Counted from the stretch's first letter, positions 1 to 8,570 are shown. The stretch: 46,955 nt of DNA from an uncultured Bacteroidia bacterium (GCA_903923905.1 CAIXZH010000114.1:1-46955); one strand, 5' to 3'. Program-made: numbers and translations. The notes: generated from the letters alone by a model not told the origin.

Positions 1-22
1 CCTCTCCAGTACTATAACTTGT

Positions 23-49
23 TGTCATTCTGAGTGTAGCGAAGAATCT
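23..49. repeat. Dispersed imperfect palindromic repeat
   Basis: The stretch reads GTCATTCTGAGTGTAGCGAA followed by GAATCT. It resembles a short dispersed palindromic repeat (GTCATTCTGAG...GAAGAATC) that I recall from intergenic DNA of many bacteria, including Bacteroidota. The outer arms GATTCTTC and GTCATTCTGAG are only partly self-complementary. Assignment rests on memory of the motif, and only one copy lies in this window. Confidence 0.5.
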
Positions 50-203
50 TTGATTTTTCACCGGACACCAATGATTAATATCCACCCAAAAATCGACTAC
101 ATTATATTCATATTTTAAACTAATCATGAAATTATAAAAAAATAATATCGTTATTTTGTCCCCTTCAATTAAACCTTTATACCTGAAAATCAATTTTTAT
201 TGT

Positions 204-1496
204 ATGAATAAATTTCTAAGAGCTTCGTTACTGACTGTAATTCTGTTTGTTTCGTGGCAAATTGTCCACTGTCAGGGTCTTGCCGAGCAGATTAAAAGCT
301 TACCCGGTATTATTTCTGTTGAAAAGATGGAACCTAATCCCTTTTTTAAGGAAGCATTAATTATTATGGTTAAGCAGCCACTCGATCACCTTCATCCTGA
401 GTTGGGTTCTTTTCATCAACGCGTGATCCTCTCCAATCTTGGAATTGATCGTCCGGTTGTTTATATTACCGAAGGATACGGCGGCGATTATGGTGCAAAT
501 ACCAAATACCTCAATGAGCTATGTCCAATTTTGAATGCCAATCAACTATTTGTAGAACACCGATTTTTCGGAAAGTCTGTTCCTGATTCGATCGACTGGA
601 AATATATGACAGTTGAAAATGCTGCGGCTGATCATCACCATATCGTGACCCTTTTTCGACCTCTTTTTACAAAGAAATGGATCAGCACCGGGATAAGTAA
701 AGGGGGTGAAACGGTGCTTTATCACCGGGCACTCTATCCCAACGATGTAGAAATATCTGTTCCCTATGTGGCACCGCTTAATTTCTCAACTGAGGAGAAA
801 CGGCATGATTTATTTATCAGGCATAAAGCCGGAACGGCTTCAGGACGGAGAAAGATTGCACACTGTCAAATTGAATTATTAAAAAGAAAGAAGCAACTAA
901 TGCCGCTTTTTGACAAGTTATGCAAAGAAAAGAAATATGAATTCAGAGCCGATGAAAGCGCAATATATGACTATTGTGTCCTTGAATTTGCATTTTCTTT
1001 CTGGCAATGGGGCCGTTCAGTAAAAGATATTCCCGGAACAACGGCAACTGATCAGGAACTTTTTAATTATTTGGTTAAGATCTGCTCTCCTAACTATTTT
1101 GATATTGAGAGTGGAAAACCGACTTTCCCGTTTTTTGTTCAGGCTTTAAAACAGTTAGGATATTATGGATACAATCCTAAACCATTTCATCGATTAATGG
1201 AATTAAATGATACACATGGGTATCTGCAGAAATTGTTTATGCCGGAAAAGAGTGAATTTACCTATGATCCTGCAATGAGTCTGCTCGTCAAAGAATATCT
1301 TAAAAAAGATGCGCAAAAGATTTTACTGATTTACGGAGGAAGCGACCCCTGGACGGCTTCGGCTGCCAAAACTCGCGGAAATAAAAAGATTCTCAGGATC
1401 ATTCAACCTAATGGAAGCCATCGGACCCGGATCGGGACACTGCCTGAATATCAGCGGAAGAAGGTGATGAAAACCCTGGATGAATGGATGAATTAA
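204..1496 (+). CDS. Secreted S37/PS-10-type serine peptidase
   Basis: Probable exported tripeptidyl-aminopeptidase-like serine peptidase of the S28/S37 (PS-10) group, an alpha/beta-hydrolase that removes short peptides from N termini. I place the start at ATG 204 rather than the upstream TTG at 156, because MNKFLRASLLTVILF begins a clean signal peptide ending near HCQG. The nucleophile motif is GISKGGE (G-x-S-x-G-G), the likely acid is in YGGSDPW near the C terminus, and the likely base is in NGSHRTR. A conserved EHRFFGKS block, typical of the group, lies between strand 1 and the nucleophile elbow. The 430-residue length fits Bacteroidota members. It stands alone, followed by a 396-base gap. 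The substrate is unknown, and S28 versus S37 cannot be separated by eye. Confidence 0.8.
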   Translation: MNKFLRASLLTVILFVSWQIVHCQGLAEQIKSLPGIISVEKMEPNPFFKEALIIMVKQPLDHLHPELGSFHQRVILSNLGIDRPVVYITEGYGGDYGANTKYLNELCPILNANQLFVEHRFFGKSVPDSIDWKYMTVENAAADHHHIVTLFRPLFTKKWISTGISKGGETVLYHRALYPNDVEISVPYVAPLNFSTEEKRHDLFIRHKAGTASGRRKIAHCQIELLKRKKQLMPLFDKLCKEKKYEFRADESAIYDYCVLEFAFSFWQWGRSVKDIPGTTATDQELFNYLVKICSPNYFDIESGKPTFPFFVQALKQLGYYGYNPKPFHRLMELNDTHGYLQKLFMPEKSEFTYDPAMSLLVKEYLKKDAQKILLIYGGSDPWTASAAKTRGNKKILRIIQPNGSHRTRIGTLPEYQRKKVMKTLDEWMN

Positions 1497-1604
1497 TGTG
1501 AAAGGAATAGATTGACACAGATTTCGCGCCATTATGGTGATCCGGTTATAAGAACCCGGATAATTCGGCAGGTTATTTTCTGTCAAGTTAAATATTTGAA
1601 TCTC

Positions 1605-1784
1605 ATGAAAATAGGAAAAGTCTCCTGTCAACGAATATTCCTGATAGTTTTAATAAACTCCTGTCATACTCCTTCATCTCCGGCTAAGCATGAAATCTAT
1701 AAGTCAGAACTTTTTGCTGTTGAGAAGGAGTTTTGTGCGGTGGCTCAGTCGGAAGGAATTCAAAAGGCATTTCTCTATTTGTAA
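1605..1784 (+). pseudogene. Truncated DUF4440/SnoaL-like lipoprotein remnant
   Basis: A 59-codon reading frame starts MKIGKVSCQR, has a lipobox-like LINSC, and runs into EIYKSELFAVEKEFCAVAQSE before stopping at TAA 1782-1784. The segment E-x-E-F-x-A-x-A-x-x-x-G-I-x-x-A-F resembles the first helix of DUF4440/NTF2-like domains, which normally continue for more than 100 residues. Here the frame ends just after that helix, and I see no continuation in the next 100 bases. It is most simply a 3'-deleted gene remnant. It could instead be a genuine short lipoprotein. The rest of the 1497-1892 gap shows nothing I recognise. Confidence 0.45.
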
Positions 1785-1892
1785 CTTTTACATTATTTAT
1801 TTGATTGGTATTAAAGAAATTGGCAAATAACTGTCCAAATGTGTCACTTATGAACTAATTTCGTCCAATTTTTAAATAATGATATTGTATTC

Positions 1893-3023
1893 ATGAAAAT
1901 AGGCTTAAAGCAAAGTATTTATCGCAAATTGTTCAGGTATTTGGGAGTTGGTTTAATCATTGGTTTTGCCCTGATTGGTCTTTTTCTGACTTCTGCCTAT
2001 TTTGCTGTAAAGTTGCATGTGACAGACGATAAAGGGGCAATCGATTATAATGATCGTTATTTTCAGGAACTTAAGGATAAATATGGCAAGTCAGACAAAA
2101 TTGACAGCAGCAAAGTGAATAACCGGGAGGCGTTGTTTCTTCACCAGGTTCTGGTTTTGAATAAATATTATCCTGAAAACTCTCTCTACATTCTTAATGC
2201 CTACCTAAAAAGTCATAATCTGGCCGAAGCTGAACGGATGATTGGTGCTGTTAACCTTTATATGCAGGATAATAAAAATTATAATTCTGAACTACTGGAG
2301 TTTGAAGCGAGAAATTTAATGGATGGCACGCAGCGGAACAGCGGGAGTGTTTTTGGGTGGATGAATATCGCCGAGTGGGCCGATTTCAAAATTGCTGTTG
2401 CAAAGGATAAACCGCTGATCGATTCAGTTGCTAATCTCACCAATGTTGAGCCACGCTTAATTGTTGCTGTGCTTGTAGGAGAGCAGATCCGGCTCTTCAA
2501 TTCTGACCGCGAAGCCTTTAAAAGATGGATTGGTCCACTCAAGATCCTATCTGTCGAATCGACTTTCTCATTGGGTGTAACAGGTATTAAAGTGGCTACA
2601 GCTCAAATAATTGAGCGGAATATGAAAGACAGGGAGTCAACTTTTTATCTGGGCACTAAATACGAACATTTACTTGATTTTAAAACGAATACACCTGATA
2701 TTGAGAGATTTAAAAGGCTTACGGATTTTAAGAACCATTTTTATTCCTATCTGTACGCAGCACTGAATATCAAACAACTTAAAATTCAGTGGGAGAGGGC
2801 AGGCTTCCCGATTGACGACCGTCCTGAGATTCTGGCCACCCTATATAATATCGGTTTTGAAGGATCTATACCCAAGGCAAACCCTGCTGTAGGTGGTTCC
2901 ACGGTCATGATTCATGAAAAACCTTATTCCTTCGGAACTATCGCTTTTGAATATTATTACTCGGGTGAGCTTTATGATCTTTTCCCCTTTAAAAAAGTGA
3001 AATTTGACTGGAGAAATGTTTAA
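1893..3023 (+). CDS. Membrane-anchored lysozyme-like (transglycosylase-like) protein
   Basis: This 376-residue protein has one N-terminal membrane helix (about residues 16-38) and a mostly helical body expected in the periplasm. I do not recognise a characterised family. Three spaced elements recall the lysozyme/SLT fold: a helix ending in a glutamate (LIVAVLVGEQIR), a serine-glycine turn (SFSLGVTGIK) and an aromatic-asparagine motif (LYNIGFEGS) that parallels the AYNxG of lytic transglycosylases. It is also reminiscent of DUF1402 proteins. If the analogy holds, it would cut or bind peptidoglycan glycan strands. Its stop overlaps the start of the next gene by 8 bases, so the two are probably translationally coupled. 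The function is inferred, not shown. Confidence 0.5.
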   Translation: MKIGLKQSIYRKLFRYLGVGLIIGFALIGLFLTSAYFAVKLHVTDDKGAIDYNDRYFQELKDKYGKSDKIDSSKVNNREALFLHQVLVLNKYYPENSLYILNAYLKSHNLAEAERMIGAVNLYMQDNKNYNSELLEFEARNLMDGTQRNSGSVFGWMNIAEWADFKIAVAKDKPLIDSVANLTNVEPRLIVAVLVGEQIRLFNSDREAFKRWIGPLKILSVESTFSLGVTGIKVATAQIIERNMKDRESTFYLGTKYEHLLDFKTNTPDIERFKRLTDFKNHFYSYLYAALNIKQLKIQWERAGFPIDDRPEILATLYNIGFEGSIPKANPAVGGSTVMIHEKPYSFGTIAFEYYYSGELYDLFPFKKVKFDWRNV

Positions 3024-3876
3024 CCGCTATTCCCACACGGGATATTCCATTGGATTATTTCTGTTATATGGTCTTTTGAATATCCCCCTTTTTGCCCGTG
3101 AAAGGCAGGATACCGGTCTCACATGGCATTCCCTGCAAAAGGGGTTATCCTATCTGGAAACCGATGCTCCGGAAAAATCTATTCTAAATGATTCAAAAAT
3201 ATTTATTCTTAAAGCAAATCCAATGCTTTGCGCATTTCAGATAATGAATGCTTCGGAAAATAAAAAGCAAAATAAAGCAGCCGATATTTGGGCAAAGGAA
3301 TTTGGAATGAATGTTGTCGTAAATGCAGGGATGTTTAACATGACTAACCGGAGAACCAATAAGGGTTATCTTAAAAACTATTCCCATCTCAATAACTCTC
3401 ATCTGAACGGAAAATATAATGTGATGATGGCCATGAATCCAAAGCTGGAGTCAGATACGGCAATGATTATAACCGATATGACCTTCAGAAGCTGGAAGTC
3501 TCTGCAGTCAAAGTACCACACTCTGTGCCAGGGAATGAGGATGATCGACGGCAGCGGAAACCCAATGTCCTGGGATAAACGACCTGGACAATCATGCAGC
3601 ATGGTTATCGGAGCTACAGATATTGAAGGCAATCTTTACTTTATATTTGTCAGATCCCCGTATACCCATCAACAAGTTATTGGATTTCTTTTCCGGCTGA
3701 TTCCAAAAATAAGAACCACAGTCTATCTTGAAGGGGGACCTGAAGCGAGTCTTTATATCCAAACAGGAGATACCATAATCTCAAAATTTGGCAGCTACGT
3801 TTCGAAAACCTATTCCAACGACAATAACGATCATTTCTGGAAAATTCCGAATGTCATTGGAATCCGTTCCCGGTAG
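3016..3876 (+). CDS. Phosphodiester glycosidase family (NAGPA-like) protein
   Basis: Likely exported protein of the phosphodiester glycosidase (NAGPA, DUF2233-like) family, whose members hydrolyse sugar-1-phosphodiester bonds in glycopolymers. I take ATG 3016 as start. It is preceded by GGAGA at good spacing and opens with a hydrophobic signal segment (YSIGLFLLYGLLNIPLF). The longer frame would need a TTG. Family hallmarks are VVNAGMFNM in the first third, standing for the usual NGGFF-like motif, and YLEGGPEASLYI near the C terminus, matching the LDGGPS-type motif. It overlaps the upstream lysozyme-like gene, which suggests the pair acts together on envelope glycans. The exact substrate cannot be told from sequence. 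Confidence 0.7.
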   Translation: MFNRYSHTGYSIGLFLLYGLLNIPLFARERQDTGLTWHSLQKGLSYLETDAPEKSILNDSKIFILKANPMLCAFQIMNASENKKQNKAADIWAKEFGMNVVVNAGMFNMTNRRTNKGYLKNYSHLNNSHLNGKYNVMMAMNPKLESDTAMIITDMTFRSWKSLQSKYHTLCQGMRMIDGSGNPMSWDKRPGQSCSMVIGATDIEGNLYFIFVRSPYTHQQVIGFLFRLIPKIRTTVYLEGGPEASLYIQTGDTIISKFGSYVSKTYSNDNNDHFWKIPNVIGIRSR

Positions 3877-3945
3877 ATGATCAAAAATAATCTAAACATT
3901 TTTACATTTTCTTCGTTAATTTGATTGTAATAAATTCACCAGGCT

Positions 3946-4590
3946 ATGAAGAAAATTGGAATAATTGGCTCAGGATCTGTCGGAAAGACCCTTGCCACCG
4001 GATTTTTGAAATATGGTTTTGAGGTAATGATTGGCAGTCGTGATTTGTTGAAACTGGCAGAATGGAAAGCCTCTTCAGGCCAGCATGGCTATGTCGGTTC
4101 CGTTGAAGAGACTGCCCATTTCGGTGAAATCATAGTGCTGGCAACCAAAGGTGCCGCGGCCATTGATGCACTGGTTTTGGCAGGTGAGGCAAATCTTTCG
4201 GGAAAGATTATTATTGATACAACAAATCCAATTTCAGATACAACTCCTGAAAACGGTGTCCTTCAGTTCTTTTCGGAGTTAAATAACGCTCTGATGGAAC
4301 AGCTTCAGAGGAGATTCTCCCGATCCAGGTTCGTTAAAGCCTTTAATAGTATTGGGAGCAGCCTGATGATCAATCCCGATTTTGCAGGGGTTAAACCGAC
4401 CATGTTTATTTGTGGTAACGATCAGGAAGCAAAGGATGAAGTAGCAGAAATTTGTGCTTTATTTGGGTTTGAAGCAGAGGATATGGGATCTGCCGAAGCG
4501 GCAAGGGCCATCGAACCGTTGTGCATACTTTGGTGTATTCCCGGATTCCGTGAGAACCAGTGGAAACATGCCTTCAAATTTTTAAAGTAA
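3946..4590 (+). CDS. NADP-binding F420-reductase-like oxidoreductase
   Basis: Cytoplasmic 214-residue Rossmann-fold protein. It begins KKIGIIGSGSVGKTLATGF, a textbook G-x-G-x-x-G dinucleotide site, and then IGSRD, where the Arg after strand 2 suggests NADP preference. IIDTTNPIS and KAFNSIGS are typical of the family named after F420-dependent NADP reductase (PF03807), many members of which do not use F420 at all. The substrate is therefore open; the usual annotation is NAD(P)-binding domain protein. The gene ends against a cluster of hairpins shared with the convergent ovoA gene. Confidence 0.75.
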   Translation: MKKIGIIGSGSVGKTLATGFLKYGFEVMIGSRDLLKLAEWKASSGQHGYVGSVEETAHFGEIIVLATKGAAAIDALVLAGEANLSGKIIIDTTNPISDTTPENGVLQFFSELNNALMEQLQRRFSRSRFVKAFNSIGSSLMINPDFAGVKPTMFICGNDQEAKDEVAEICALFGFEAEDMGSAEAARAIEPLCILWCIPGFRENQWKHAFKFLK

Positions 4591-4609
4591 TTGACTCATC
4601 CTGATGCTT

Positions 4610-4671
4610 GTTTACTTTTTCTGTAAACCTGTCTTATGACCATAAAGACAGAGGCACTCCTGTGCGTCTCT
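4610..4671. repeat. Three consecutive hairpins between convergent genes
   Basis: Hairpin 1 is GTTTAC (4610-4615) with GTAAAC (4623-4628), a perfect 6-bp stem. Hairpin 2, 4631-4649, pairs GTCTT-ATG with CAT-A-AAGAC with one bulge. Hairpin 3, 4650-4671, pairs AGAG-GCAC with GTGC-GTCTCT, a decayed form of the AGAGACGCAC/GTGCGTCTCT palindrome common in Bacteroidota intergenic DNA. Together they fill the gap between the convergent genes ending at 4590 and 4682 and may act as a bidirectional terminator. None has a strong U-tract. Confidence 0.5.
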
Positions 4672-4681
4672 CCGTTACCTA

Positions 4682-6796
4682 TCATTCCTTCTTTTCCCAG
4701 ATAGTCACTTCGATCGTATTATAGGAATATTTTCGTTTATTAATTCGGGTTACGGATGGAACCAAAATCGGACCCCCTATTTTGGTAAAAGTATCCTGGA
4801 GCAACGTGGACAGGTCATCCTCTCCCCAAATCTGTTCACCTCCTTCACGGTGACCCCCGACCCAGTTTTCTCGTTTGGTGCACACCTCGCTCCAGTCAAA
4901 ACCTGTTGCAACAATAAGTCTTCCTCCCGGATTAATGCGTTTGTGAACCCCTGTCAGGAAGTGACGTGGATTGTACATTTGATCCAGAATATCATTGAGC
5001 AATACAAGATCATACCCCACAAAAATGGTCTTCATATTCGAAGCGTCAGACTGGAGAAATGTGATTTTATCAGCAAGTTGATCAAATCCAAAATCTTTTA
5101 AAGATAATTCATGATAAGAGACGAGTTCTCCCTCTTCAGGAAAGAGATAATTAAAACTGCCACTCTCCTGCAACTGAACGGCTACCCTGATGTTTCTTGC
5201 CGTGAAATCAAGCCCGGTAACATGATCGAACTCTTTTGCTAATTCCCAGGTTGTTCTCCCTGTCCGGCATCCCAAATCCAATACATTCTCTTTGCACTTA
5301 CCCGCATATTGATTAGCAATTTCGGCAATCTGACTGTAATAATTTTTGATGCCCAGAAAATCACCTCCATATTGTGCCTCGCAGTGACGGACGACCTCAG
5401 GATCTGTTTCATAAAGATGCTGAGGAATAACTACCTCATTATCCGATTCAACATAACGGAAACCGGCATGCTGATAAAAATGGCGCCGGAACGCATACCG
5501 TGCATTCGCGATTGCTTCATTTCCTGTTGAAATCCAGGAACCTCCCTTAATCAGATTATGTTTTAAATCAAAGGTTGGGGTCGAGAAATCGTCGTAAATC
5601 GGGTGAATTTTAAATCCTTCAAAACCGCTGATCGGAGTTTCCGTCCATTGCCAGACATTACCGATCAGGTCATAAATCCCGCCAAAACTGAATTTGTCAA
5701 CTGGGCATGGACTTTGAAAATGTTCCATATTGATGTTTCCGGGGGCAGTATCCCATGCAGGTTGATCCGGAATATTCGCCTGTTGGTACAATACATACCA
5801 CTCATCTTCTGTCATAAGCCTGATTGGTAAGCCTGTCTGCTCAGCTTTCCAGTTGCAAAAGGCTTTAGCCTCCAGATAGTTGACTTCAGCAGGCCAGTCC
5901 CATGGCATCCTTATTTCATTAAAAACCAGTCGCAATTTCCAGTTGTCAGCATCTTTTATCCAGAATAAAGGATGCTGAGCCTCTTTGTAGGTTTTCCAGT
6001 TCCAACCCTCCTCGGTCCAGTATTTTTTAAGATCATAACCACCGGCCTCGACAAACTGAAGAAATTCACCATTTGAACATAGAAATTTCGATGCCTTGAA
6101 TGGCTTCACAGTTGCCTTATGAATACCATATTCATTGTCCCAACCGTAGAGTGGGTTATTCAACGATTTTCCAAGTTTAAGCTGTTGACCCTTTACCACA
6201 ATCAGTGAATTCTGAGGAGCAATTGCCGATTCGGAACAAATATTCCAGGTTTGTAAGGACTTAAGAAATTGAAGAGGAACCTGACGGATGAGTACGGAGG
6301 AGGTCTCCAGGTGAATACGTTCATGTTCAATCCCCATCAAAATTATCCAGAATGGATTATCCCATCCAATGGGCATATTCAATGGAAGAGTCTTTATCAG
6401 TTGATCGATCACCTGTCTCACCTTATTACGGTAAGCTAATACTTCATTTATGGCTGGCCAGTTATAATGACTTATATTCAAATCATCCCACGACATCTCA
6501 TCAACGCCAATGGCAAACATCGATTCGAATTGGCTATCTATTCTCTCAGTAATTATTTTACTGATAATTAGTTTGTTGATGTAAAATGTGGCTGTATGTC
6601 CATAATAAAAGATCAGTGGATGACGCAGCGGATCCGCTTTATTGTACATTGCCGACTGATCTGCAAATACTTCATAAAGTTGTTCGTCGATATCAAATGT
6701 TTTATGGAAATAATCAAGTATCTCTCTCCTTTTTTCCTCCGGCGAACCTTCGTTTAGAACCGGCGTTTTTGTATAAAAGAGTGGATTTGCAGTCAT
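4682..6796 (-). CDS. ovoA: Ovothiol synthase OvoA (5-histidylcysteine sulfoxide synthase plus N-methyltransferase)
   Basis: Cytosolic iron enzyme that couples cysteine and histidine with O2 to 5-histidylcysteine sulfoxide and later methylates 4-mercaptohistidine to ovothiol. Domain order matches OvoA: a DinB-like N-terminal domain (about 20-180) with His67 in GHTATF and the H-x3-H-x-E iron motif HERIHLE (158-164), a formylglycine-generating-enzyme-like domain (about 195-450, GNVWQWTE at 389-396 and KGGSW at 417-421), and a C-terminal SAM methyltransferase (VLDLGC from 505). The three-domain length of 704 residues separates it from the shorter EgtB. The C-S lyase OvoB is not in the window. It stands alone behind its own likely promoter and an inverted repeat. 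Confidence 0.92.
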   Translation of the reverse strand: MTANPLFYTKTPVLNEGSPEEKRREILDYFHKTFDIDEQLYEVFADQSAMYNKADPLRHPLIFYYGHTATFYINKLIISKIITERIDSQFESMFAIGVDEMSWDDLNISHYNWPAINEVLAYRNKVRQVIDQLIKTLPLNMPIGWDNPFWIILMGIEHERIHLETSSVLIRQVPLQFLKSLQTWNICSESAIAPQNSLIVVKGQQLKLGKSLNNPLYGWDNEYGIHKATVKPFKASKFLCSNGEFLQFVEAGGYDLKKYWTEEGWNWKTYKEAQHPLFWIKDADNWKLRLVFNEIRMPWDWPAEVNYLEAKAFCNWKAEQTGLPIRLMTEDEWYVLYQQANIPDQPAWDTAPGNINMEHFQSPCPVDKFSFGGIYDLIGNVWQWTETPISGFEGFKIHPIYDDFSTPTFDLKHNLIKGGSWISTGNEAIANARYAFRRHFYQHAGFRYVESDNEVVIPQHLYETDPEVVRHCEAQYGGDFLGIKNYYSQIAEIANQYAGKCKENVLDLGCRTGRTTWELAKEFDHVTGLDFTARNIRVAVQLQESGSFNYLFPEEGELVSYHELSLKDFGFDQLADKITFLQSDASNMKTIFVGYDLVLLNDILDQMYNPRHFLTGVHKRINPGGRLIVATGFDWSEVCTKRENWVGGHREGGEQIWGEDDLSTLLQDTFTKIGGPILVPSVTRINKRKYSYNTIEVTIWEKKE

Positions 6797-6811
6797 TTGA
6801 ATAAAATTAAA

Positions 6812-6844
6812 TTAACGATCAAATATAGGTAATCATATCGTTAA
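6812..6844. promoter_or_regulatory. Perfect inverted repeat around the ovoA promoter
   Basis: TTAACGAT (6812-6819) and ATCGTTAA (6837-6844) are perfect reverse complements with a 17-base spacer. The spacer contains the predicted ovoA -7 box, and the ovoA ATG is at 6796. This geometry fits a dimeric repressor site that would block the promoter. The regulator is unknown. Confidence 0.5.
6820..6827 (-). promoter_or_regulatory. Predicted -7 box for ovoA
   Basis: Read on the minus strand the site is TATATTTG, a full match to the Bacteroidota TAnnTTTG element. It ends 24 bases from the ATG, giving a short leader. A weak ATTG at 6850-6853 could serve as -33. The motif has six fixed bases, so chance matches exist in the window; position is what supports it. 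Confidence 0.45.
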
Positions 6845-6986
6845 CATTTCAATTTGCTTTAAGTTTCGAGATTAAAAGAATCCCCGTCACCCAATTGTAG
6901 CCTGAAGAGTGGAATCAAAATGAATTCTGATAATCCGGCAATTCTGCACTTTTTATGGATATTCATTATCAACATCCAAATTTGCC

Positions 6987-6994
6987 TATATTTG
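6987..6994 (+). promoter_or_regulatory. Possible -7 box for the 7115 gene
   Basis: TATATTTG matches TAnnTTTG but lies about 120 bases before the ATG and has no clear -33 partner. Apart from this box and the ovoA promoter elements, I see nothing else in the 318-base gap 6797-7114. A 73-codon minus-strand frame there (6859-7080) has no recognisable features. Confidence 0.25.
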
Positions 6995-7114
6995 CGATGT
7001 GCAATGGTTGTTTCAAACCGGCAATGAGGACTATAATCATCGGAGTTATAGTTGAAAATTAGCCTATATCGATTTTTCATTTTAATTGGCTTCTAAACCT
7101 TAAATTAATTGGTT

Positions 7115-7729
7115 ATGAAAATTTTAACAGATACCTTTAAATTCGCTTGGCCTGTTTTTCAGGGGTGGGCCGGCAGCATATTTCAAAAGAAGAGGGTGCT
7201 GAAATTTGTTACAATTGTATTGGCTTTTTTAATATTTAATTTGACAATTTGTTGTAAAAGTTATTTCAAAGTAACCACATTGCCTATGGCTTCTTCCGAA
7301 TCAGTGGGTGGTTTGAAGGATGCTGGAAAAACATTCATTATTCATTATGACCAACAAAAATGGGTGTTAAGTAATACTCAGATACAGAACAATTTAGTAA
7401 CGGGGAAGTTGGATGAATATAAAATGCCTCCAACATTTAAACCTGTGCGATCCAACCGGCCTAACCGTTATTTGACCCGGCCATCTTTGAATCAACGGTT
7501 TCTGCTCAATGAAGTGCACCTATACCTTTCTGCTTTACCTTTACATGAAAATAACCAGGTTTCCATTCCATTAAGCTCTATTGTTAAAATTGAGATATAT
7601 GACAAGGATAAAGGGGCTACCACCGGGTCGTATATCTTGGGTTCCGTAGGGATAGCTGCAGGAGTCCTTCTCGTATTATCTGTTGTTGCAGTCTCTATTC
7701 TAATATCGGGTCTGGCAGGATCAGTATAA
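7115..7729 (+). CDS. Hypothetical protein with two membrane segments
   Basis: I do not recognise this 204-residue protein. Start is ATG 7115; the frame can extend 6 bases to a TTG at 7109, which is less likely. A hydrophobic stretch around residues 27-45 ends in LTICCKSYFKV, and a second (about 170-202, rich in G, V, L, I) closes the protein. Between them is a roughly 120-residue soluble region with basic patches (KPVRSNRPNRYLTR) and a strand-rich SSIVKIEIYDKDKG just before the second helix. The Cys pair after the first helix could form a lipobox only weakly. It runs toward the convergent murQ, 6 bases away, and has no obvious link to either neighbour. Confidence 0.5.
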   Translation: MKILTDTFKFAWPVFQGWAGSIFQKKRVLKFVTIVLAFLIFNLTICCKSYFKVTTLPMASSESVGGLKDAGKTFIIHYDQQKWVLSNTQIQNNLVTGKLDEYKMPPTFKPVRSNRPNRYLTRPSLNQRFLLNEVHLYLSALPLHENNQVSIPLSSIVKIEIYDKDKGATTGSYILGSVGIAAGVLLVLSVVAVSILISGLAGSV

Positions 7730-7735
7730 TGAAAA

Positions 7736-8563
7736 TTACGGATGGAAGATTTCGATCACCTTTTTTACAGAACCATGAATTAACAACAATCTGCGGGCTT
7801 CATCATTTGAAATTTGGAGTTCTTCTACGATCATCCTGGTCCCCCGTTCAATCAGCTTTTTATTGGTAAGTTGCATATTTACCATTTTGTTCCCTTTTAC
7901 CCTTCCCAATTTAATCATAAGAGTCGTTGTGATCATATTGAGAATCATCTTTTGAGCAGTTCCAGCCTTTAGCCGGGTACTCCCGGTCACAAATTCTGGA
8001 CCAACAATTGCTTCGACGGGATATTCTGTGACTTGGGCAATTTCGCTAACCGGATTGCAGGTAATACATCCGGTGAGGATGCCATTAGACCGTGCATGTA
8101 TGATTCCGCCGATTACGTAGGGTGTTGTTCCTGAAGCAGCAATACCTATCACCGCATCGTTTTTATTGATATTAAAACCCTGAAGGGTAGCCCACGCTTT
8201 TTCAGGATTATCCTCGGCGGCTTCCACCGATTTACGCAGGGCGGTGTCTCCACCTGCAATTAGCCCAATTACCATATTATCGGGAACACCAAAGGTTGGA
8301 GGAACTTCCGATGCGTCCAAAACCCCAAGCCTGCCGCTTGTTCCGGCTCCGAGGTAGAAAACACGTCCCCCCTTTTTCATTCTTGCTTCAATTTGTTCAA
8401 CCAAATTCCTGATTTGTGGAATTGCCTCTTTGACAGCCAGATGCACTTTTGAGTCTTCTTCATTGATGTGAACAAGTAACTCTTCAACCGTCATTGCATC
8501 AAGATTGTCGAAATTTGATGGTGATTCTGTTACACTGATTTTGGTCCCGGATTTTGACATCAT
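7736..8563 (-). CDS. murQ: N-acetylmuramic acid 6-phosphate etherase
   Basis: Cytosolic lyase that splits MurNAc-6-phosphate into GlcNAc-6-phosphate and D-lactate, the step that feeds cell-wall sugar into amino-sugar metabolism. The SIS-fold signature YLGAGTSGRLGVLDASEVPP is intact. Glu86 (DASEVPP) and Glu117 (EAAEDNP) correspond to catalytic Glu83 and Glu114 of E. coli MurQ with a constant offset of 3. At 275 residues it is slightly shorter than the E. coli enzyme at the C terminus. It follows the sugar kinase gene with 7 bases between them, so the two form an operon in which the kinase makes the substrate for MurQ. Confidence 0.95.
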   Translation of the reverse strand: MMSKSGTKISVTESPSNFDNLDAMTVEELLVHINEEDSKVHLAVKEAIPQIRNLVEQIEARMKKGGRVFYLGAGTSGRLGVLDASEVPPTFGVPDNMVIGLIAGGDTALRKSVEAAEDNPEKAWATLQGFNINKNDAVIGIAASGTTPYVIGGIIHARSNGILTGCITCNPVSEIAQVTEYPVEAIVGPEFVTGSTRLKAGTAQKMILNMITTTLMIKLGRVKGNKMVNMQLTNKKLIERGTRMIVEELQISNDEARRLLLIHGSVKKVIEIFHP

Positions 8564-8570
8564 ACAATAA

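Noticed and set aside
6859-7080. 73-codon minus-strand open frame in the ovoA upstream gap
   Set aside because: No domain, signal or promoter placement; length is within what AT-rich spacer gives by chance.
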